From: Prochlorococcus marinus XMU1408
GTDB lineage: Bacteria; Cyanobacteriota; Cyanobacteriia; PCC-6307; Cyanobiaceae
Direction of reading: 5' to 3'
Assembly (NCBI RefSeq): GCF_003208055.1
Contig: NZ_QJUE01000002.1
Coordinates: 620,001 to 684,000, forward strand
Length of the DNA stretch: 64,000 nt
Below, piece by piece: positions 1-10,428 of the stretch. The notes beneath the pieces are model-generated. The model was given only the letters and a program-made list of their open reading frames with translations, was not told the origin of the DNA and made no database searches. The position numbers and the translations under genes are program-made. The stretch's first letter is position 1. The number at the start of each line of letters is the position of its first letter.

Positions 1-681
1 AGCTGTTTCTCCTGCTGCCCTGGCGAGTGCTAATAATACACCTGTAGAAATTGAACTAAATGCAGCTGGCAATGTGATATTTGTTATCATTGTGAATTTT
101 GATGCACCAACTCCAAATGCAGCTCTTCTCATGTCATTTGGAACTAATTTAAGTGCTTCATCAGTAGTTTTAATTATTGTTGGAATCATTAAAATTGAAA
201 GTGATATTCCGCCTGCTATACCGCTGAACATTGATCCAAATAGTATTTTGGTAGAGACAATTATTGCGTATATAAATACACCAGCAATTATAGAAGGAAT
301 CCCAGCAAGTACATTTGATCCAAACCTTATAAATTTAGCAAACTTTCCAGATTTTGAATATTCGGCAAGATATATTCCACCTCCGACTCCAACAGGTATT
401 GATATGATTGAAGCAATAACAGACATTATAAAAGTCCCAGTAATTGCTGGCCCTATTCCTCCTGCTGAGAGAAGATCATCTCCTGGTGGCTCGGGTTCAA
501 GTATTAAGGTATCTAAGTTTATATAACTACCACCTTTAATTAATACATAGCTTATGACTAATATTAAAGGAAGTACAGAAATGATGGCAAAAAGAGCAGA
601 AGCTATTGTTAAGGCTTTGTTCCCAATATTTCTTGTTAGAGAGGGATTATAAGTTAGTGATTTTTGTGAAGTATAATTCAT
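1..681 (-). CDS. pstA: Phosphate ABC transporter permease PstA (C-terminal part cut by window edge)
   Basis: Inner-membrane permease subunit of the high-affinity phosphate importer PstSCAB; it forms the channel with PstC. The visible 227 codons begin MNYTSQKS and contain several hydrophobic segments. They reach the region around MRRAAFGVGASKFTM and LARAAGETA, which matches the cytoplasmic EAA-type loop that contacts the ATPase PstB in this family. The start ATG lies directly after the pstC stop codon with no gap, so the two are almost certainly co-translated. The remaining C-terminal residues, and probably pstB, lie beyond base 1. Identification is firm from the PstC neighbour and the conserved loop. 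Confidence 0.93.
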   Translation of the reverse strand, partial: MNYTSQKSLTYNPSLTRNIGNKALTIASALFAIISVLPLILVISYVLIKGGSYINLDTLILEPEPPGDDLLSAGGIGPAITGTFIMSVIASIISIPVGVGGGIYLAEYSKSGKFAKFIRFGSNVLAGIPSIIAGVFIYAIIVSTKILFGSMFSGIAGGISLSILMIPTIIKTTDEALKLVPNDMRRAAFGVGASKFTMITNITLPAAFSSISTGVLLALARAAGETA

Positions 682-1647
682 TTACTGATATTTTAAGCTT
701 AATCTTTTAACAATCCACTGAGCAAATACATTAACCAATAAAGTTAATATCATTAGGATTAATGCAGCATACATTAGAGAGGAGACTTGGCTTCCATCTG
801 CTTCACCAAATTGATTGGCAAGCATGGATGAAATTGTATATGAAGGAGCAAATATTGACCAACTAAAGTTATTTGAATTGCCAATAATCATTGTTACTGC
901 CATTGTCTCACCCATAGCTCTTCCTAGGGCAAGTAAAACTCCTCCTGTTATTCCAGAAATTGCGGCTGGAATAATAACTTTAAAAATAGTAGTCCATCTT
1001 GACGCTCCAATTCCATAGGCAGCTTGCCTAAGTTTTGATGGAACTTGATTTAGAGAATCTTTTGAAATCGATGTAATTATAGGTAATATCATTACCACAA
1101 GTATTAATATTGCTGGCATCATTCCAGCGCCCAAAGGTTGTGTGCCAAAAAATGGTATAAATCCAAATAGTTCGTAGATTATGTTCAAAAATGGTCTAAT
1201 AAAAGGTTCCATAATAAATACAGCCCATAGACCTAAAACTACTGATGGAATAGCGGCTAAAAGCTCAACCATTATTCCAATTACGTTTCTTATATATCCG
1301 GGAATTATATTTTCAGTTATAAATATTGCAGTGCCAACGCCCAATGGAATTGCAATTAATAATGAAGCAATCGATGTAAAAAGGGTTCCATAAATAGCTG
1401 TGAATGCACCGTACTCATCTGTAACTGGATTCCATGCAGAGCTAAAAAGAAACCTAAGTCCATATCTTGAAATCGATTCGGTTGATTCATAATAAACAAC
1501 TGCAAATATGGAAAAAAGCACTATTGCTACCATTGAAGCCATGGCAACAACAATATTTTTAAAACCAACATCTACCAACTTCTCTGAAGTTGGTCTTGTT
1601 CTCAGTGAAAATTTCGATGTCCTTGCTTTGTCCACGCGCAAACGCAA
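682..1647 (-). CDS. pstC: Phosphate ABC transporter permease PstC
   Basis: Second permease subunit of the phosphate importer. At 321 aa it is full length for the family, with about six membrane segments, the first near residues 33-52. The conserved loop QVPSKLRQAAYGIGAS followed by ALGRAMGETMAV is the PstB-docking EAA region. The reading frame opens just after an in-frame stop and has no ATG nearby. The longest start is TTG at 1647; GTG at 1635 is the alternative. The gene is divergent from dnaK, with about 138 bp between them. I looked for a clear Pho box upstream and did not find a convincing pair of repeats. Confidence 0.93.
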   Translation of the reverse strand: MRLRVDKARTSKFSLRTRPTSEKLVDVGFKNIVVAMASMVAIVLFSIFAVVYYESTESISRYGLRFLFSSAWNPVTDEYGAFTAIYGTLFTSIASLLIAIPLGVGTAIFITENIIPGYIRNVIGIMVELLAAIPSVVLGLWAVFIMEPFIRPFLNIIYELFGFIPFFGTQPLGAGMMPAILILVVMILPIITSISKDSLNQVPSKLRQAAYGIGASRWTTIFKVIIPAAISGITGGVLLALGRAMGETMAVTMIIGNSNNFSWSIFAPSYTISSMLANQFGEADGSQVSSLMYAALILMILTLLVNVFAQWIVKRLSLKYQ

Positions 1648-1718
1648 TATACATATGAATCTATATCTAATTTCAAATTTTTCACTAAGAGAGGGTTAAT
1701 GATTGGCTTTAAGTGTTG

Positions 1719-1748
1719 AAGGGTACATAATAAGTATTGAATACCCTT
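1719..1748. promoter_or_regulatory. Inverted repeat between pstC and dnaK1
   Basis: AAGGGTA and TACCCTT form a perfect 7-bp dyad separated by 16 bp, about 40 bp before the dnaK start and 70 bp before pstC. It could be an operator or a 5' UTR hairpin of dnaK. It does not match the CIRCE element or a Pho box, so function is a guess. Confidence 0.25.
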
Positions 1749-1785
1749 AAATGCTAGTTACTGTAGGGCTCAAATAAGTATTGCC

Positions 1786-3786
1786 ATGGGGAGAATAGTT
1801 GGCATTGACTTGGGAACGACTAATTCCGTTGTAGCGGTGTTGGAGGCTGGTAGGCCTGTTGTTATTGCTAGTGCTGAAGGAGCTAGAACTACTCCATCAG
1901 TAGTTGGCTTTACTAAGGAATCAGAATTATTGGTGGGTCAACTAGCAAGAAGACAGTTGGTTCTCAATCCTAAAAATACTTTTTCAAATTTAAAAAGATT
2001 TGTTGGTAGAGCATGGGATGAGCTTGAAGATACAAGCCTCTCAGTTCCTTATAGTGTTCGATCAAACGATCAAGGCAATGTTCGTATAACCTCTCCAATA
2101 ACCAAAAGAGAATATGCCCCCGAGGAATTGATAGGAAATATTATTAAGAAGTTAATAGATGATGCCGAAACCTATTTAGGAGAAAATGTTGATTCAGCTG
2201 TAATCACAGTTCCAGCTTATTTCAACGATTCACAAAGACAAGCGACTCGCGATGCTGCGATTTTGGCAGGCATCTCTGTTGAAAGGATCTTGAATGAGCC
2301 TACTTCAGCAGCTCTAGCTTATGGGTTTGATAAAAGCTCTTCTCGTAAAGTTTTGGTTTTTGATTTAGGTGGGGGCACATTTGATGTATCTTTAATGTCA
2401 ATTTCCAACGGCGTTTTTGATGTCAAAGCAACTTCTGGTGATACACAACTAGGTGGAAATGATTTTGATCAAAGAATTGTCGATTGGCTCGCTGAGGAGT
2501 TTTTAAAGAAACATAAAATAGATCTAAGAAGAGACAGGCAGTCTTTACAAAGACTTACTGAAGCGGCTGAGAAAGCTAAACAGGAACTTTCTGGTGTTCA
2601 AACCACTCCAATATCACTTCCTTTCATTTCTACAGGTAAAGATGGTCCATTACATATAGAGACTACTCTTAGTAGAAAAAACTACGAGGGTCTTTGCAAT
2701 GATCTTCTAGATAGATTATTTGATCCTGTTAATACTGTTATTGATGATTCAGGTTGGGATCCTGATGACATTGATGAAGTTGTTCTTGTCGGAGGCAGTA
2801 CACGTATGCCAATGGTAAAACAATTAGTTAAAACTTTAGTTCCAAACCCACCTTGTCAATCTGTCAACCCTGATGAAGTAGTTGCCATTGGTGCTGCAAT
2901 TCAAGGTGGGATTCTTTCAGGAGAGTTGAGAGACCTTTTATTAAATGATGTCACCCCCCTTTCTCTAGGACTTGAAACTGTTGGAGGTTTAATGAAAGTT
3001 CTTATTCCTCGAAATACCTCTATTCCAGTAAGACAATCAGATGTTTTTAGTACATCTGAGTCAAATCAATCATCTGTTGAAATTCATATCTGGCAAGGAG
3101 AGAGGCAAATGGCCTCAGACAACAAATCACTTGGTAAATTCAAATTAGCCGGTATTCCTCCTGCCCCAAGAGGAGTTCCTCAAGTTCAGGTTGCTTTTGA
3201 TATTGATGCCAATGGCTTATTAGAAGTCAGTGCTACTGATAGAACTACTGGAAGGAAGCAGTCTGTAAGTGTTACCGGAGGTTCAAACTTGAATCAAAAT
3301 GAGGTTAATAAATTGATCGAGGAGTCCAAAATTAAAGCATCTGAGGATAGAAAAAAACGAGCTTCAATTGATCAGAAAAATAATGCTTTGACGCTTGTTG
3401 CACAAGCTGAGAGGCGTCTAAGAGATGCATCACTCGAGTTAGGACCTTATGGCGCTGAAAGACAACAAAGGGCTGTAGAAGTTGCGATGAGGGACGTAGA
3501 AGATTTGCTTCAAGATAATGATTTGCAAGAACTTGAATATGCAGTCGGATCTCTACAAGAAGCATTATTTGGTTTGAATCGTCGCTTATCAGCGGAAAGA
3601 AAAACAGAATCTAATCCCATTCAAGGTATAAAAAATACTTTTGGATCTTTAAAGGACGAATTATTTTCAGATGATTACTGGGATGATGACCCATGGGATT
3701 ATTCCCAAAGAGGGCAAAACAGAAATGTCGACGATAATTATGGGAGAAGGGATATAGATCCTTGGGATAATGACTACTACCGTTGA
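1786..3786 (+). CDS. dnaK1: Hsp70 chaperone DnaK (DnaK1 type)
   Basis: ATP-dependent cytosolic Hsp70 chaperone, 666 aa. The N-terminal nucleotide-binding domain shows GIDLGTTNS at residues 5-13, the second phosphate loop DLGGGTFD at about 193-200 and [10 protein letters not shown] near 338. The substrate-binding domain follows ([11 protein letters not shown]), then a helical lid. The tail does not end in the canonical EEVD-like or glycine-rich sequence. It is Asp/Trp-rich instead ([11 protein letters not shown] and similar), as in the cyanobacterial DnaK1 branch rather than DnaK2. The next gene, a DnaJ-type co-chaperone, overlaps its end by 17 bp. The exact paralogue number rests on tail and context and is less certain than the family. 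Confidence 0.93.
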   Translation: MGRIVGIDLGTTNSVVAVLEAGRPVVIASAEGARTTPSVVGFTKESELLVGQLARRQLVLNPKNTFSNLKRFVGRAWDELEDTSLSVPYSVRSNDQGNVRITSPITKREYAPEELIGNIIKKLIDDAETYLGENVDSAVITVPAYFNDSQRQATRDAAILAGISVERILNEPTSAALAYGFDKSSSRKVLVFDLGGGTFDVSLMSISNGVFDVKATSGDTQLGGNDFDQRIVDWLAEEFLKKHKIDLRRDRQSLQRLTEAAEKAKQELSGVQTTPISLPFISTGKDGPLHIETTLSRKNYEGLCNDLLDRLFDPVNTVIDDSGWDPDDIDEVVLVGGSTRMPMVKQLVKTLVPNPPCQSVNPDEVVAIGAAIQGGILSGELRDLLLNDVTPLSLGLETVGGLMKVLIPRNTSIPVRQSDVFSTSESNQSSVEIHIWQGERQMASDNKSLGKFKLAGIPPAPRGVPQVQVAFDIDANGLLEVSATDRTTGRKQSVSVTGGSNLNQNEVNKLIEESKIKASEDRKKRASIDQKNNALTLVAQAERRLRDASLELGPYGAERQQRAVEVAMRDVEDLLQDNDLQELEYAVGSLQEALFGLNRRLSAERKTESNPIQGIKNTFGSLKDELFSDDYWDDDPWDYSQRGQNRNVDDNYGRRDIDPWDNDYYR

Positions 3787-4699
3787 TCCTAATTATTGGT
3801 CATTATTAGGAGTCTCACCTGAATGCGATTCTAATGAACTTAAATCAGCCTTTAGAAAAGAGGCAAGAAAGTGGCACCCTGATTTAAACAAAAATGATGT
3901 TAATGCCGAAGAAAGATTTAAATTAATCAATGAAGCCTATGCCATTCTTAGTGATCCAAAGAAGAGAAGAGAATGGGAGAAAAAAATTTATAAAGAAAAA
4001 GATATCTTTGAGAATAGATTTCCAAGTTATGAGGAATATTTAGATGTTGTACTAGGAATTAAGACCAATATTGAAAATGAAGATGATATCGAAAGTCAGT
4101 TTGTTGATCTTACTGAAGATGAATATAAAAATTTTGATGAATCTGAAATAGATTTTAATCAAAATATTCCAGCTACGAGCGAACCATCTCCACCACCTAC
4201 TTTAATTTATGAAGATCAGGAATCAATTGTTGAAATAACACCAGAACAGGCACTATACGGTTCATCAGTTGATATTCAATTACAAGATGGAACACTTGTT
4301 GAAGTTTTAACCCCGCCTTTTGCGGGTGATGGCTGGAGATTAAGAATCGAAGGTGCAGCAATAGGTTGTCGTGATCATTTTGTTCAATTGAAAGTCCAAA
4401 CAGATGATGGTTTAAGAGTAGATGGATTAAGAGTTATGTACCGACTTGAGCTTTTTCCTCATGATGCTTTATTGGGCTGCGCAGTTGATATACCAACTCT
4501 TAATGGTAATGTAACTTTACAAGTACCTCCAAATTCTTCTACTGGTAGATTGTTAAGACTTAGAGGGCGTGGTTTGGAGTATGAAGATTATCGTGGTGAT
4601 CAAATTGTTGAAATTATTATTGTCTTACCTGACAGTTTAAGTGATTCCGAAATCGCATTGTATCAACGTCTAAATGAAATATCTTTGGAAAAATATTAG
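3770..4699 (+). CDS. DnaJ-type co-chaperone without zinc finger
   Basis: J-domain protein of 309 aa, expected to stimulate the ATPase of the DnaK encoded immediately upstream. The J domain occupies residues 8-70 with the essential HPD at 36-38. An acidic linker follows (about 75-150), then two beta-sandwich substrate-binding domains resembling DnaJ C-terminal domains ([15 protein letters not shown], then [21 protein letters not shown]). There are no CxxCxGxG zinc repeats and no Gly/Phe-rich region, so it is closer to type B (CbpA-like) than to DnaJ proper. Its ATG lies inside the 3' end of dnaK1 in another frame, implying translational coupling. Confidence 0.9.
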   Translation: MTTTVDPNYWSLLGVSPECDSNELKSAFRKEARKWHPDLNKNDVNAEERFKLINEAYAILSDPKKRREWEKKIYKEKDIFENRFPSYEEYLDVVLGIKTNIENEDDIESQFVDLTEDEYKNFDESEIDFNQNIPATSEPSPPPTLIYEDQESIVEITPEQALYGSSVDIQLQDGTLVEVLTPPFAGDGWRLRIEGAAIGCRDHFVQLKVQTDDGLRVDGLRVMYRLELFPHDALLGCAVDIPTLNGNVTLQVPPNSSTGRLLRLRGRGLEYEDYRGDQIVEIIIVLPDSLSDSEIALYQRLNEISLEKY

Positions 4700-4755
4700 A
4701 AATATATTGTTTAATCTTTTTATATATTTATAATGAAAAAGATTGTTTAAATATT

Positions 4756-5148
4756 ATGTTGGTTCACGTCCTTTTGTATGAAGCGGGGACTGAAAGTGAG
4801 GGGATACATTCCCTAGAGCTAAAGGGTTCAACTGTAATCCTTATGTTCCAAGATAGGGACGATGCAGAAAGATATTGCGGTCTCCTCGAAGCTCAGGATT
4901 TCCCAACTCCATCAGTCGAGGAATTGACTCGAGTTGATATTGAGGCATTTTGCGTTGAGGCTGGATATGAAGCTCGTTTTGTCGAGAAGGGTTTTATTCC
5001 AAGTACTGATGAAGAGCGACTTATGATTTCTCCACCTCTTTCTAATTTAGAAGTAGGAAACTGGAATAATCAAGAAAATATAATAGATAAATCTACCTCT
5101 AATGATCAACTCGATGATATAAAAAAACGTTTGGAAAATCTTTTATGA
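4756..5148 (+). CDS. DUF3110 family protein
   Basis: Cyanobacterial protein of 130 aa. Residues 1-85 carry the DUF3110 pattern (MLVHVLLYEAG at the start, VILMFQDRDDAERYCGLLEAQDFP, then RVDIEAFC). These describe a small alpha/beta fold of unknown function, also found in plastid-containing eukaryotes. The C-terminal 45 residues are polar and variable. Its stop overlaps the murQ start in an ATGA junction, so the two are probably one transcript. No enzymatic motif is visible. Confidence 0.85.
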   Translation: MLVHVLLYEAGTESEGIHSLELKGSTVILMFQDRDDAERYCGLLEAQDFPTPSVEELTRVDIEAFCVEAGYEARFVEKGFIPSTDEERLMISPPLSNLEVGNWNNQENIIDKSTSNDQLDDIKKRLENLL

Positions 5149-6071
5149 TTAATTCAGTAAATGATAATTATCGAATATTAACCGAGCATATTAATTTAAC
5201 TTCAATAGATTTAGATACTAAATCGACTAATGAAATAGTAAAGATTTTTTCAGAAGCTGATAAAGAACCTCAAAAGGCTGTCGAGAATTCAATTCCAGAA
5301 ATAGTTAAAGCAATTGATTTAATTACATTGAGGCTTCAGGATAATGGTAGATTGTTTTATATTGGTACTGGTACATCAGGAAGATTAGGTGTACTAGATG
5401 CCTCAGAATGCCCTCCAACTTTTTGTACGAATCCAGATTTGGTTCAGGGAATAATCGCTGGAGGTATACCATCCTTAACAAGAAGTTCTGAATCTTTAGA
5501 GGATATATCAGAGATTGCAATCTCTGATCTTAAAGATAGAAATTTTTCAAATCGAGACGTCTTAATAGGTATAACAGCAAGTGGCAGAACTCCATATGTT
5601 TTCGGAGCATTAAACTATTCTAAAAGTATAAATGCACTAACTATTTCTATTTCATCAGTTCCAGAAACTGATTCAACTTTAGATAATGATATCGATATTA
5701 GACTCATTACTGGACCAGAGGTTCTTGCTGGTTCCACAAGATTAAAAGCTGGAACGGCTACTAAGATGGCTTTAAATATAATTTCTACATCTGTGATGAT
5801 CAAATTAGGAAAGGTTTATGGCAATAGAATGATTGATTTATCAGTGAGTAATGATAAATTAATTGATCGAGCAATTGGCATCCTATTTGATATTGCCTCA
5901 GTTGATAAAGAAACTGCTGTTCAACTTTTAAAGGATACAAACGGATCTGTAAAATTATCTTTATTAATCGCTTTGTCTGGTATGGATGTTATTGATGCTA
6001 AGCAATTACTTAATGATTCAAAGGGCAATTTAAGAACAGCACTAACTACGCTAAATGTTATTAAATTATAG
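5145..6071 (+). CDS. murQ: N-acetylmuramic acid 6-phosphate etherase
   Basis: Cytosolic lyase that removes the lactyl ether from MurNAc-6-phosphate, giving GlcNAc-6-phosphate during peptidoglycan recycling. The 308-aa protein has a SIS sugar-phosphate fold: GTGTSGRLG at residues 74-82, DASECPP with the likely catalytic Glu at 88, and GITASGRTP near 141. The end (LSGMDVIDAKQLLNDSKGNLRTAL) matches the family's C-terminal helical subdomain. It overlaps DUF3110 by four bases. No MurNAc kinase or transporter sits next to it. Confidence 0.93.
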   Translation: MINSVNDNYRILTEHINLTSIDLDTKSTNEIVKIFSEADKEPQKAVENSIPEIVKAIDLITLRLQDNGRLFYIGTGTSGRLGVLDASECPPTFCTNPDLVQGIIAGGIPSLTRSSESLEDISEIAISDLKDRNFSNRDVLIGITASGRTPYVFGALNYSKSINALTISISSVPETDSTLDNDIDIRLITGPEVLAGSTRLKAGTATKMALNIISTSVMIKLGKVYGNRMIDLSVSNDKLIDRAIGILFDIASVDKETAVQLLKDTNGSVKLSLLIALSGMDVIDAKQLLNDSKGNLRTALTTLNVIKL

Positions 6072-6153
6072 TTAAACTAAACTTTTAATAATACTAAGAT
6101 ATTTTCTGCATTAAATTTTAAAAGGAGTTATTATAAAAAAAATTATTTGAGCT

Positions 6154-6594
6154 ATGTCTAAAGTATTGATGAACACAGATAAAGGCCAATTGACTATTGA
6201 CCTGTTTGATAATGATGCACCCAAAACTGTAGATAACTTTTTGAAGTTAGTTAAAGAAGGTTTTTACGATGGACTTTCTTTCCACAGAGTAATTAATGGC
6301 TTTATGGCTCAAGGCGGATGTCCGAATACTAGAGAGGGATCAAGAGGGATTCCTGGAACTGGTGGGCCTGGATATTCTATTGATTGTGAAATAAATTCTA
6401 ACAAACATGTTGCTGGTTCTCTTTCTATGGCTCACGCAGGAAAAGATACTGGCGGCAGCCAATTCTTTTTAGTTCATGCTCCACAACCTCACTTGGATGG
6501 AGTACATACTGTCTTTGGTAAAACTGAAGATATGCAAATCCTTCTATCTATTACTAATGGTACAAAAATTAATAGTGTAAGTCTTTTAAAATAG
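6154..6594 (+). CDS. ppiB: Peptidyl-prolyl cis-trans isomerase, cyclophilin type
   Basis: Cytosolic proline isomerase of 146 aa with no signal peptide. Hallmarks of the bacterial PpiB-like cyclophilins are present: FHRVINGFMAQGG, GPGYSIDCE, and SMAHAGKDTGGSQFF. It is close to the usual minimal length (about 145-165 aa). A good ribosome-binding site (AAGGAG) lies about 30 bp upstream, farther than ideal. The stop faces the end of ribBA only 15 bp away, so transcription from both sides converges here without an obvious hairpin terminator. Confidence 0.93.
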   Translation: MSKVLMNTDKGQLTIDLFDNDAPKTVDNFLKLVKEGFYDGLSFHRVINGFMAQGGCPNTREGSRGIPGTGGPGYSIDCEINSNKHVAGSLSMAHAGKDTGGSQFFLVHAPQPHLDGVHTVFGKTEDMQILLSITNGTKINSVSLLK

Positions 6595-6609
6595 AATTTT
6601 TATTTATTA

Positions 6610-8295
6610 TTAACTCCATTCAATAGTGCTTGTTTTATCTTTTAAATCCCAATCAAATAATGGCGAGTTTTCAAAATTTGAAAGTTCGCTAATTTCTTTT
6701 TCTTCAATTAATATGTTTTGAGAAGGATGTAAAAGCTGTTCATAATTATCCGTCTTAATTATTCCAACTCTTTCAGTATTTTTCCAATTGCTAAGTTCTT
6801 TAAGAAGTGATTCAAGTAATCTTTTATCTATTAAGTTTCCTTCTAAATGAGTCTTAATATCTCTATGTCTAACATTCCATATAAATAAAGGGTTTTCACA
6901 TAGAGCTATTAATCTAGGTGCATTTTGAATTGAAATATTTAAAAAATGATTTTCAGACCATTTATTTGCTTTATTTTCAAAATGTTTTAATTCATTATCA
7001 TGAACTTTTCCATCCCAATAGACTACTATATTTTGTCTTTCATTAGTTAAATTATTCTGAATATTATTACCTATTAAGTGACCAAGTTTTTCTCTTTTTA
7101 CTTCAAGATATGCTGCATTATGATCCCCAGGGCAAATCACTAATGGAACTCTCGATTCAACTTGAAGTCCATATCCTCCAAGACCAGCTATTTTTCTTGG
7201 ATTATTGGTTAATAACTTAAGCCTGTTTATTCCTAGATCTGTCAAAATTTGTGCACCTACTCCATAATTTCTTAGGTCTGCTGGAAAACCCAACTTCTCA
7301 TTGGCCTCAACCGTATCTAATCCTCCATCCTGGAGGTTATATGCTTTTAACTTGTTAACTAAACCTATACCTCTTCCTTCCTGTCTTAGATATACAACAA
7401 CTCCTTCACCTTCTTCAGAAATTCTTGATAAGGCAGCCTCTAATTGAGGCCTGCAGTCGCACCTTAATGATCCGAATGCATCTCCAGTTAGACACTCTGA
7501 GTGCATCCTTACTAAAACAGGCTCTTTTAATTTTTCTGGATCACCTTTAATTATTGCGACATGTTCTGAGCCATCCAATTCGTTCTTATAACCAATTGCC
7601 TTGAAATCACCAAATAGGCTAGGCAACTTTGCAATTGCTTGTCTGTAAACAAAACGCTCATTTTCGAGTCTGTAATGAATTAAATCTGCAATACTTATCA
7701 ACTTTAAATTTCTTTCCTTCGCGTATGTTTTCAATTCCGGCAGTCTTGCCATTGAGCCATCTTGATTTTGGATTTCACATATAACGCCTGCAGGAGATAG
7801 ACCAGCTAACAACGATAAATCTACTGCTGCTTCCGTATGTCCAGCTCTTTTTAATACTCCTCCTATTTTTGCTCTTAATGGAAAAATATGACCCGGTCTC
7901 CTCAAATCTATTGGTCTCGTTTGACTATTAAGAGCAACTTGAATTGTTTTAGCTCTATCTTCAGCTGATATACCAGTTGATACACCAAATTCAGGACCAG
8001 CATCGATACTTACAGTGAAGGCTGTTTGGTTTGAATCGGTATTTCTGTCGACCATTAAAGGGAGATCTAACTGGTCTAATCGTTCCCCTTGCATTGCTAG
8101 ACATATCAAACCTCTAGCTTCAGTTGCCATAAAATTTATTTGCTGAGGAGTTGCAAATTGAGCAGCACAGATTAAATCTCCTTCATTTTCTCTCTTTTCA
8201 TCATCAACTACAACAACACATTCACCGTTCCTAATAGCAGCAAGAGCATCCGCTATATCATCAAATTCAATTTCATAACAATCTTCGGATTTCAA
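6610..8295 (-). CDS. ribBA: Bifunctional riboflavin biosynthesis protein RibBA
   Basis: Two early riboflavin enzymes fused. Residues about 1-210 are 3,4-dihydroxy-2-butanone-4-phosphate synthase, with the acidic loop [11 protein letters not shown] and [11 protein letters not shown]. Residues about 210-420 are GTP cyclohydrolase II, with zinc cysteines in [14 protein letters not shown] and the RQEGRGIGL loop. The remaining roughly 140 residues form an extra C-terminal tail with no motif I recognise. Many bacterial RibBA proteins stop near 400 aa; long tails occur in cyanobacteria. Divergent from argC, with less than 90 bp for both promoters. Confidence 0.95.
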   Translation of the reverse strand: MKSEDCYEIEFDDIADALAAIRNGECVVVVDDEKRENEGDLICAAQFATPQQINFMATEARGLICLAMQGERLDQLDLPLMVDRNTDSNQTAFTVSIDAGPEFGVSTGISAEDRAKTIQVALNSQTRPIDLRRPGHIFPLRAKIGGVLKRAGHTEAAVDLSLLAGLSPAGVICEIQNQDGSMARLPELKTYAKERNLKLISIADLIHYRLENERFVYRQAIAKLPSLFGDFKAIGYKNELDGSEHVAIIKGDPEKLKEPVLVRMHSECLTGDAFGSLRCDCRPQLEAALSRISEEGEGVVVYLRQEGRGIGLVNKLKAYNLQDGGLDTVEANEKLGFPADLRNYGVGAQILTDLGINRLKLLTNNPRKIAGLGGYGLQVESRVPLVICPGDHNAAYLEVKREKLGHLIGNNIQNNLTNERQNIVVYWDGKVHDNELKHFENKANKWSENHFLNISIQNAPRLIALCENPLFIWNVRHRDIKTHLEGNLIDKRLLESLLKELSNWKNTERVGIIKTDNYEQLLHPSQNILIEEKEISELSNFENSPLFDWDLKDKTSTIEWS

Positions 8296-8382
8296 CTTAT
8301 TCCTCGTGTTTGTGGTGAAATGGTTCTTTGCTACTTATTCTCAAATGAATATCTCAACATTCTACGAAATAACCTTGATGTT

Positions 8383-9462
8383 ATGGCAATTAGTACATCG
8401 AAAGCTGGGAGGATCGCAATCATTGGAGCATCTGGATATGGAGGACTTCAACTCGTTAAATTGATTAATGAGCATCCAAACTTTGAGATTTCAACTTTAA
8501 ATGGAGAGCGATCAGTAGGTAAAAGCTGGAATGAAATTAATCCTTATATAAAACTTTTGAAGGATAAAGAGATAACAAAAAGCAATATTGATGAAATCGC
8601 ACAAGATTCTGATTATGCAATCTTGAGTTTGCCTAACGGCTTATCATCACAGTTAACCCCCTCATTATTAGAAAAAGGTATTAAGATACTTGATTTATCA
8701 GCCGATTACAGATTTAAATCATTAGATAAATGGAAGGAAGTCTATTCCAATGAAGCTGCTAAATATCAAAGACATGATTATGAATTATGTGAAGAAGCTG
8801 TTTATGGTTTTTCAGAGGAATTTAGTAACGAAATCGCAAAGTCTAGATTAATTGCTTGTCCAGGATGCTATCCAACGTCATCTCTAAGTGTACTTATTCC
8901 ATTCCTAAAACAAGGATTAATAGAAAGTGAGGGAATTATTATTGATGCAAAATCCGGGACATCCGGAGGCGGAAGAAATCCAAGCGAACAACTTTTATTG
9001 TCTGAATGCTCTGAATCTATTAAGCCCTATGGAGTGATTGGGCATAGGCATACGGCAGAAATAGAAGGTATCGCTAGTTACTTTGCTGGTCATGAAGTCA
9101 ATTTACAATTTACTCCTCATTTGGTGCCGATGGTTCGAGGGATTTTAACGACAGTTTACGCTCGTTTAAGAGATCCTGGCTTAACAGCAGAAGACTGCAA
9201 AACTCTTATTGAAGCTTTTTATAAAAATCAAACATTTATTGATATTTTGCCTGTGGGAACTTATCCAGCTACTAAATGGGTTAAAAATACTAATAAAGTT
9301 ATGATTTCAATTGAAGTTGATAAACGTAATGGAAGAATAGTACTAATGAGTGTTATTGATAATCTTCTAAAAGGTCAAGCAGGACAGGCTATACAAAATT
9401 TAAATATTATGCACGGACTTGAATCAGATATTGGGCTCCCAAAAATTACTTTTTATCCTTGA
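8383..9462 (+). CDS. argC: N-acetyl-gamma-glutamyl-phosphate reductase
   Basis: NADPH-dependent third step of arginine synthesis. The Rossmann start is IAIIGASGYGGLQLV. The catalytic cysteine is in ACPGCYPTS (about Cys162 from this start), and GHRHTAEIE supplies the conserved histidine region. The open frame extends 21 codons upstream to 8320. I chose the ATG at 8383 because it gives 359 aa, the normal family length, and because the upstream residues do not resemble ArgC. Its 3' end overlaps purN, on the opposite strand, by 17 bp. Confidence 0.93.
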   Translation: MAISTSKAGRIAIIGASGYGGLQLVKLINEHPNFEISTLNGERSVGKSWNEINPYIKLLKDKEITKSNIDEIAQDSDYAILSLPNGLSSQLTPSLLEKGIKILDLSADYRFKSLDKWKEVYSNEAAKYQRHDYELCEEAVYGFSEEFSNEIAKSRLIACPGCYPTSSLSVLIPFLKQGLIESEGIIIDAKSGTSGGGRNPSEQLLLSECSESIKPYGVIGHRHTAEIEGIASYFAGHEVNLQFTPHLVPMVRGILTTVYARLRDPGLTAEDCKTLIEAFYKNQTFIDILPVGTYPATKWVKNTNKVMISIEVDKRNGRIVLMSVIDNLLKGQAGQAIQNLNIMHGLESDIGLPKITFYP

Positions 9463-10147
9463 AGTTAGTTCTTATGTCCTTTGCTACTGTTGCTATCGCT
9501 AAAGGTAATATTATATGTTCCATTTTTTGAATTCTTTTTTTTAATGAATCTTTAGTATCTTGTTTTTTTATAGGGACTGCCGCTTGAATAATTATTGAGC
9601 CAGAATCAACTTCTTTTTGCACATAGTGAACTGTACAACCAGTAATAGTTACTCTATGATCTATTGCCTGCTGTATTGCATCAATACCTTTAAATGATGG
9701 TAAAATTGATGGATGAATATTAATTAGTCTGTTTTTATACATATTAATGATTTCCTTACCTACAATTCTCATCCATCCAGCCATAACAACTAGTTCAACT
9801 GATAATTCTTCAAGTTTTTTCATTACCAACATGTCATGTTCAACTCTCGAATCACAATCTCTATGATTTATAATCACATAAGGTATTTTGTATTTGATCG
9901 CTTTTTTTATTGCTAAGCAATTAGGATTATTGACAATTAATATAGAAATTTCAGCATTAAGTTGTTTGTTTTGAATGGATTTAATAATGTACTCGAAATT
10001 TGAACCATTACCTGAGGCAAGAATACCTAATTTTATTTTTGGCTCAAATAATGGGATTTCTGAATCTAAGGGACTAATTAGGTTCAGATCATTTAAATGA
10101 TAAGATAATTTCTTATCCGTATATTCTCTATTATCTTGTTTCATCAA
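9446..10147 (-). CDS. purN: Phosphoribosylglycinamide formyltransferase
   Basis: Folate-dependent purine enzyme converting GAR to formyl-GAR. Of 233 aa, the catalytic domain starts near residue 38 (LGILASGNGSNFEYI). It contains AGWMRIVGKEII and the active-site stretch INIHPSILPSFKG with its Asn and His, then the partner Asp downstream in VQKEVDSGSII. The first 35 residues are an extra, poorly conserved N-terminal segment, as often seen in cyanobacteria. The start could be shorter, but no alternative ATG lies close to the domain. It converges on argC with a 17-bp overlap. Confidence 0.92.
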   Translation of the reverse strand: MMKQDNREYTDKKLSYHLNDLNLISPLDSEIPLFEPKIKLGILASGNGSNFEYIIKSIQNKQLNAEISILIVNNPNCLAIKKAIKYKIPYVIINHRDCDSRVEHDMLVMKKLEELSVELVVMAGWMRIVGKEIINMYKNRLINIHPSILPSFKGIDAIQQAIDHRVTITGCTVHYVQKEVDSGSIIIQAAVPIKKQDTKDSLKKRIQKMEHIILPLAIATVAKDIRTNFKDKK

Positions 10148-10428
10148 ACAATCTATCTTTACTAATAAATATATGACCTTTAGAGGAAATTACAATATCT
10201 AAATATAAAGACATATTTAATAATTATTAATCTTAAATAAAATATAGATATATTCAACCTTATATAAAAATAACTATAAAGCGTATTTACATTCCTATTT
10301 GTCAATTACTAAACATTCGCCATTTGAAAACCATTCTTGACTAATATAAATTAAACCAATTTGTTTAATGGTTCTCATTTGAGAATTCCTGCTAACAGAA
10401 TTCATTAAGGAGTATTCTTTTATTAATA

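Noticed and set aside
74-526. 150-codon frame on the + strand
   Set aside because: Antisense shadow of pstA; hydrophobic, Ile/Pro-rich reading typical of the complement of a membrane protein.
1648-1785. Possible Pho box before pstC
   Set aside because: Only one weak TTAACC-like element is visible (TTAACCCTC on the minus strand); the second repeat with correct spacing is missing.
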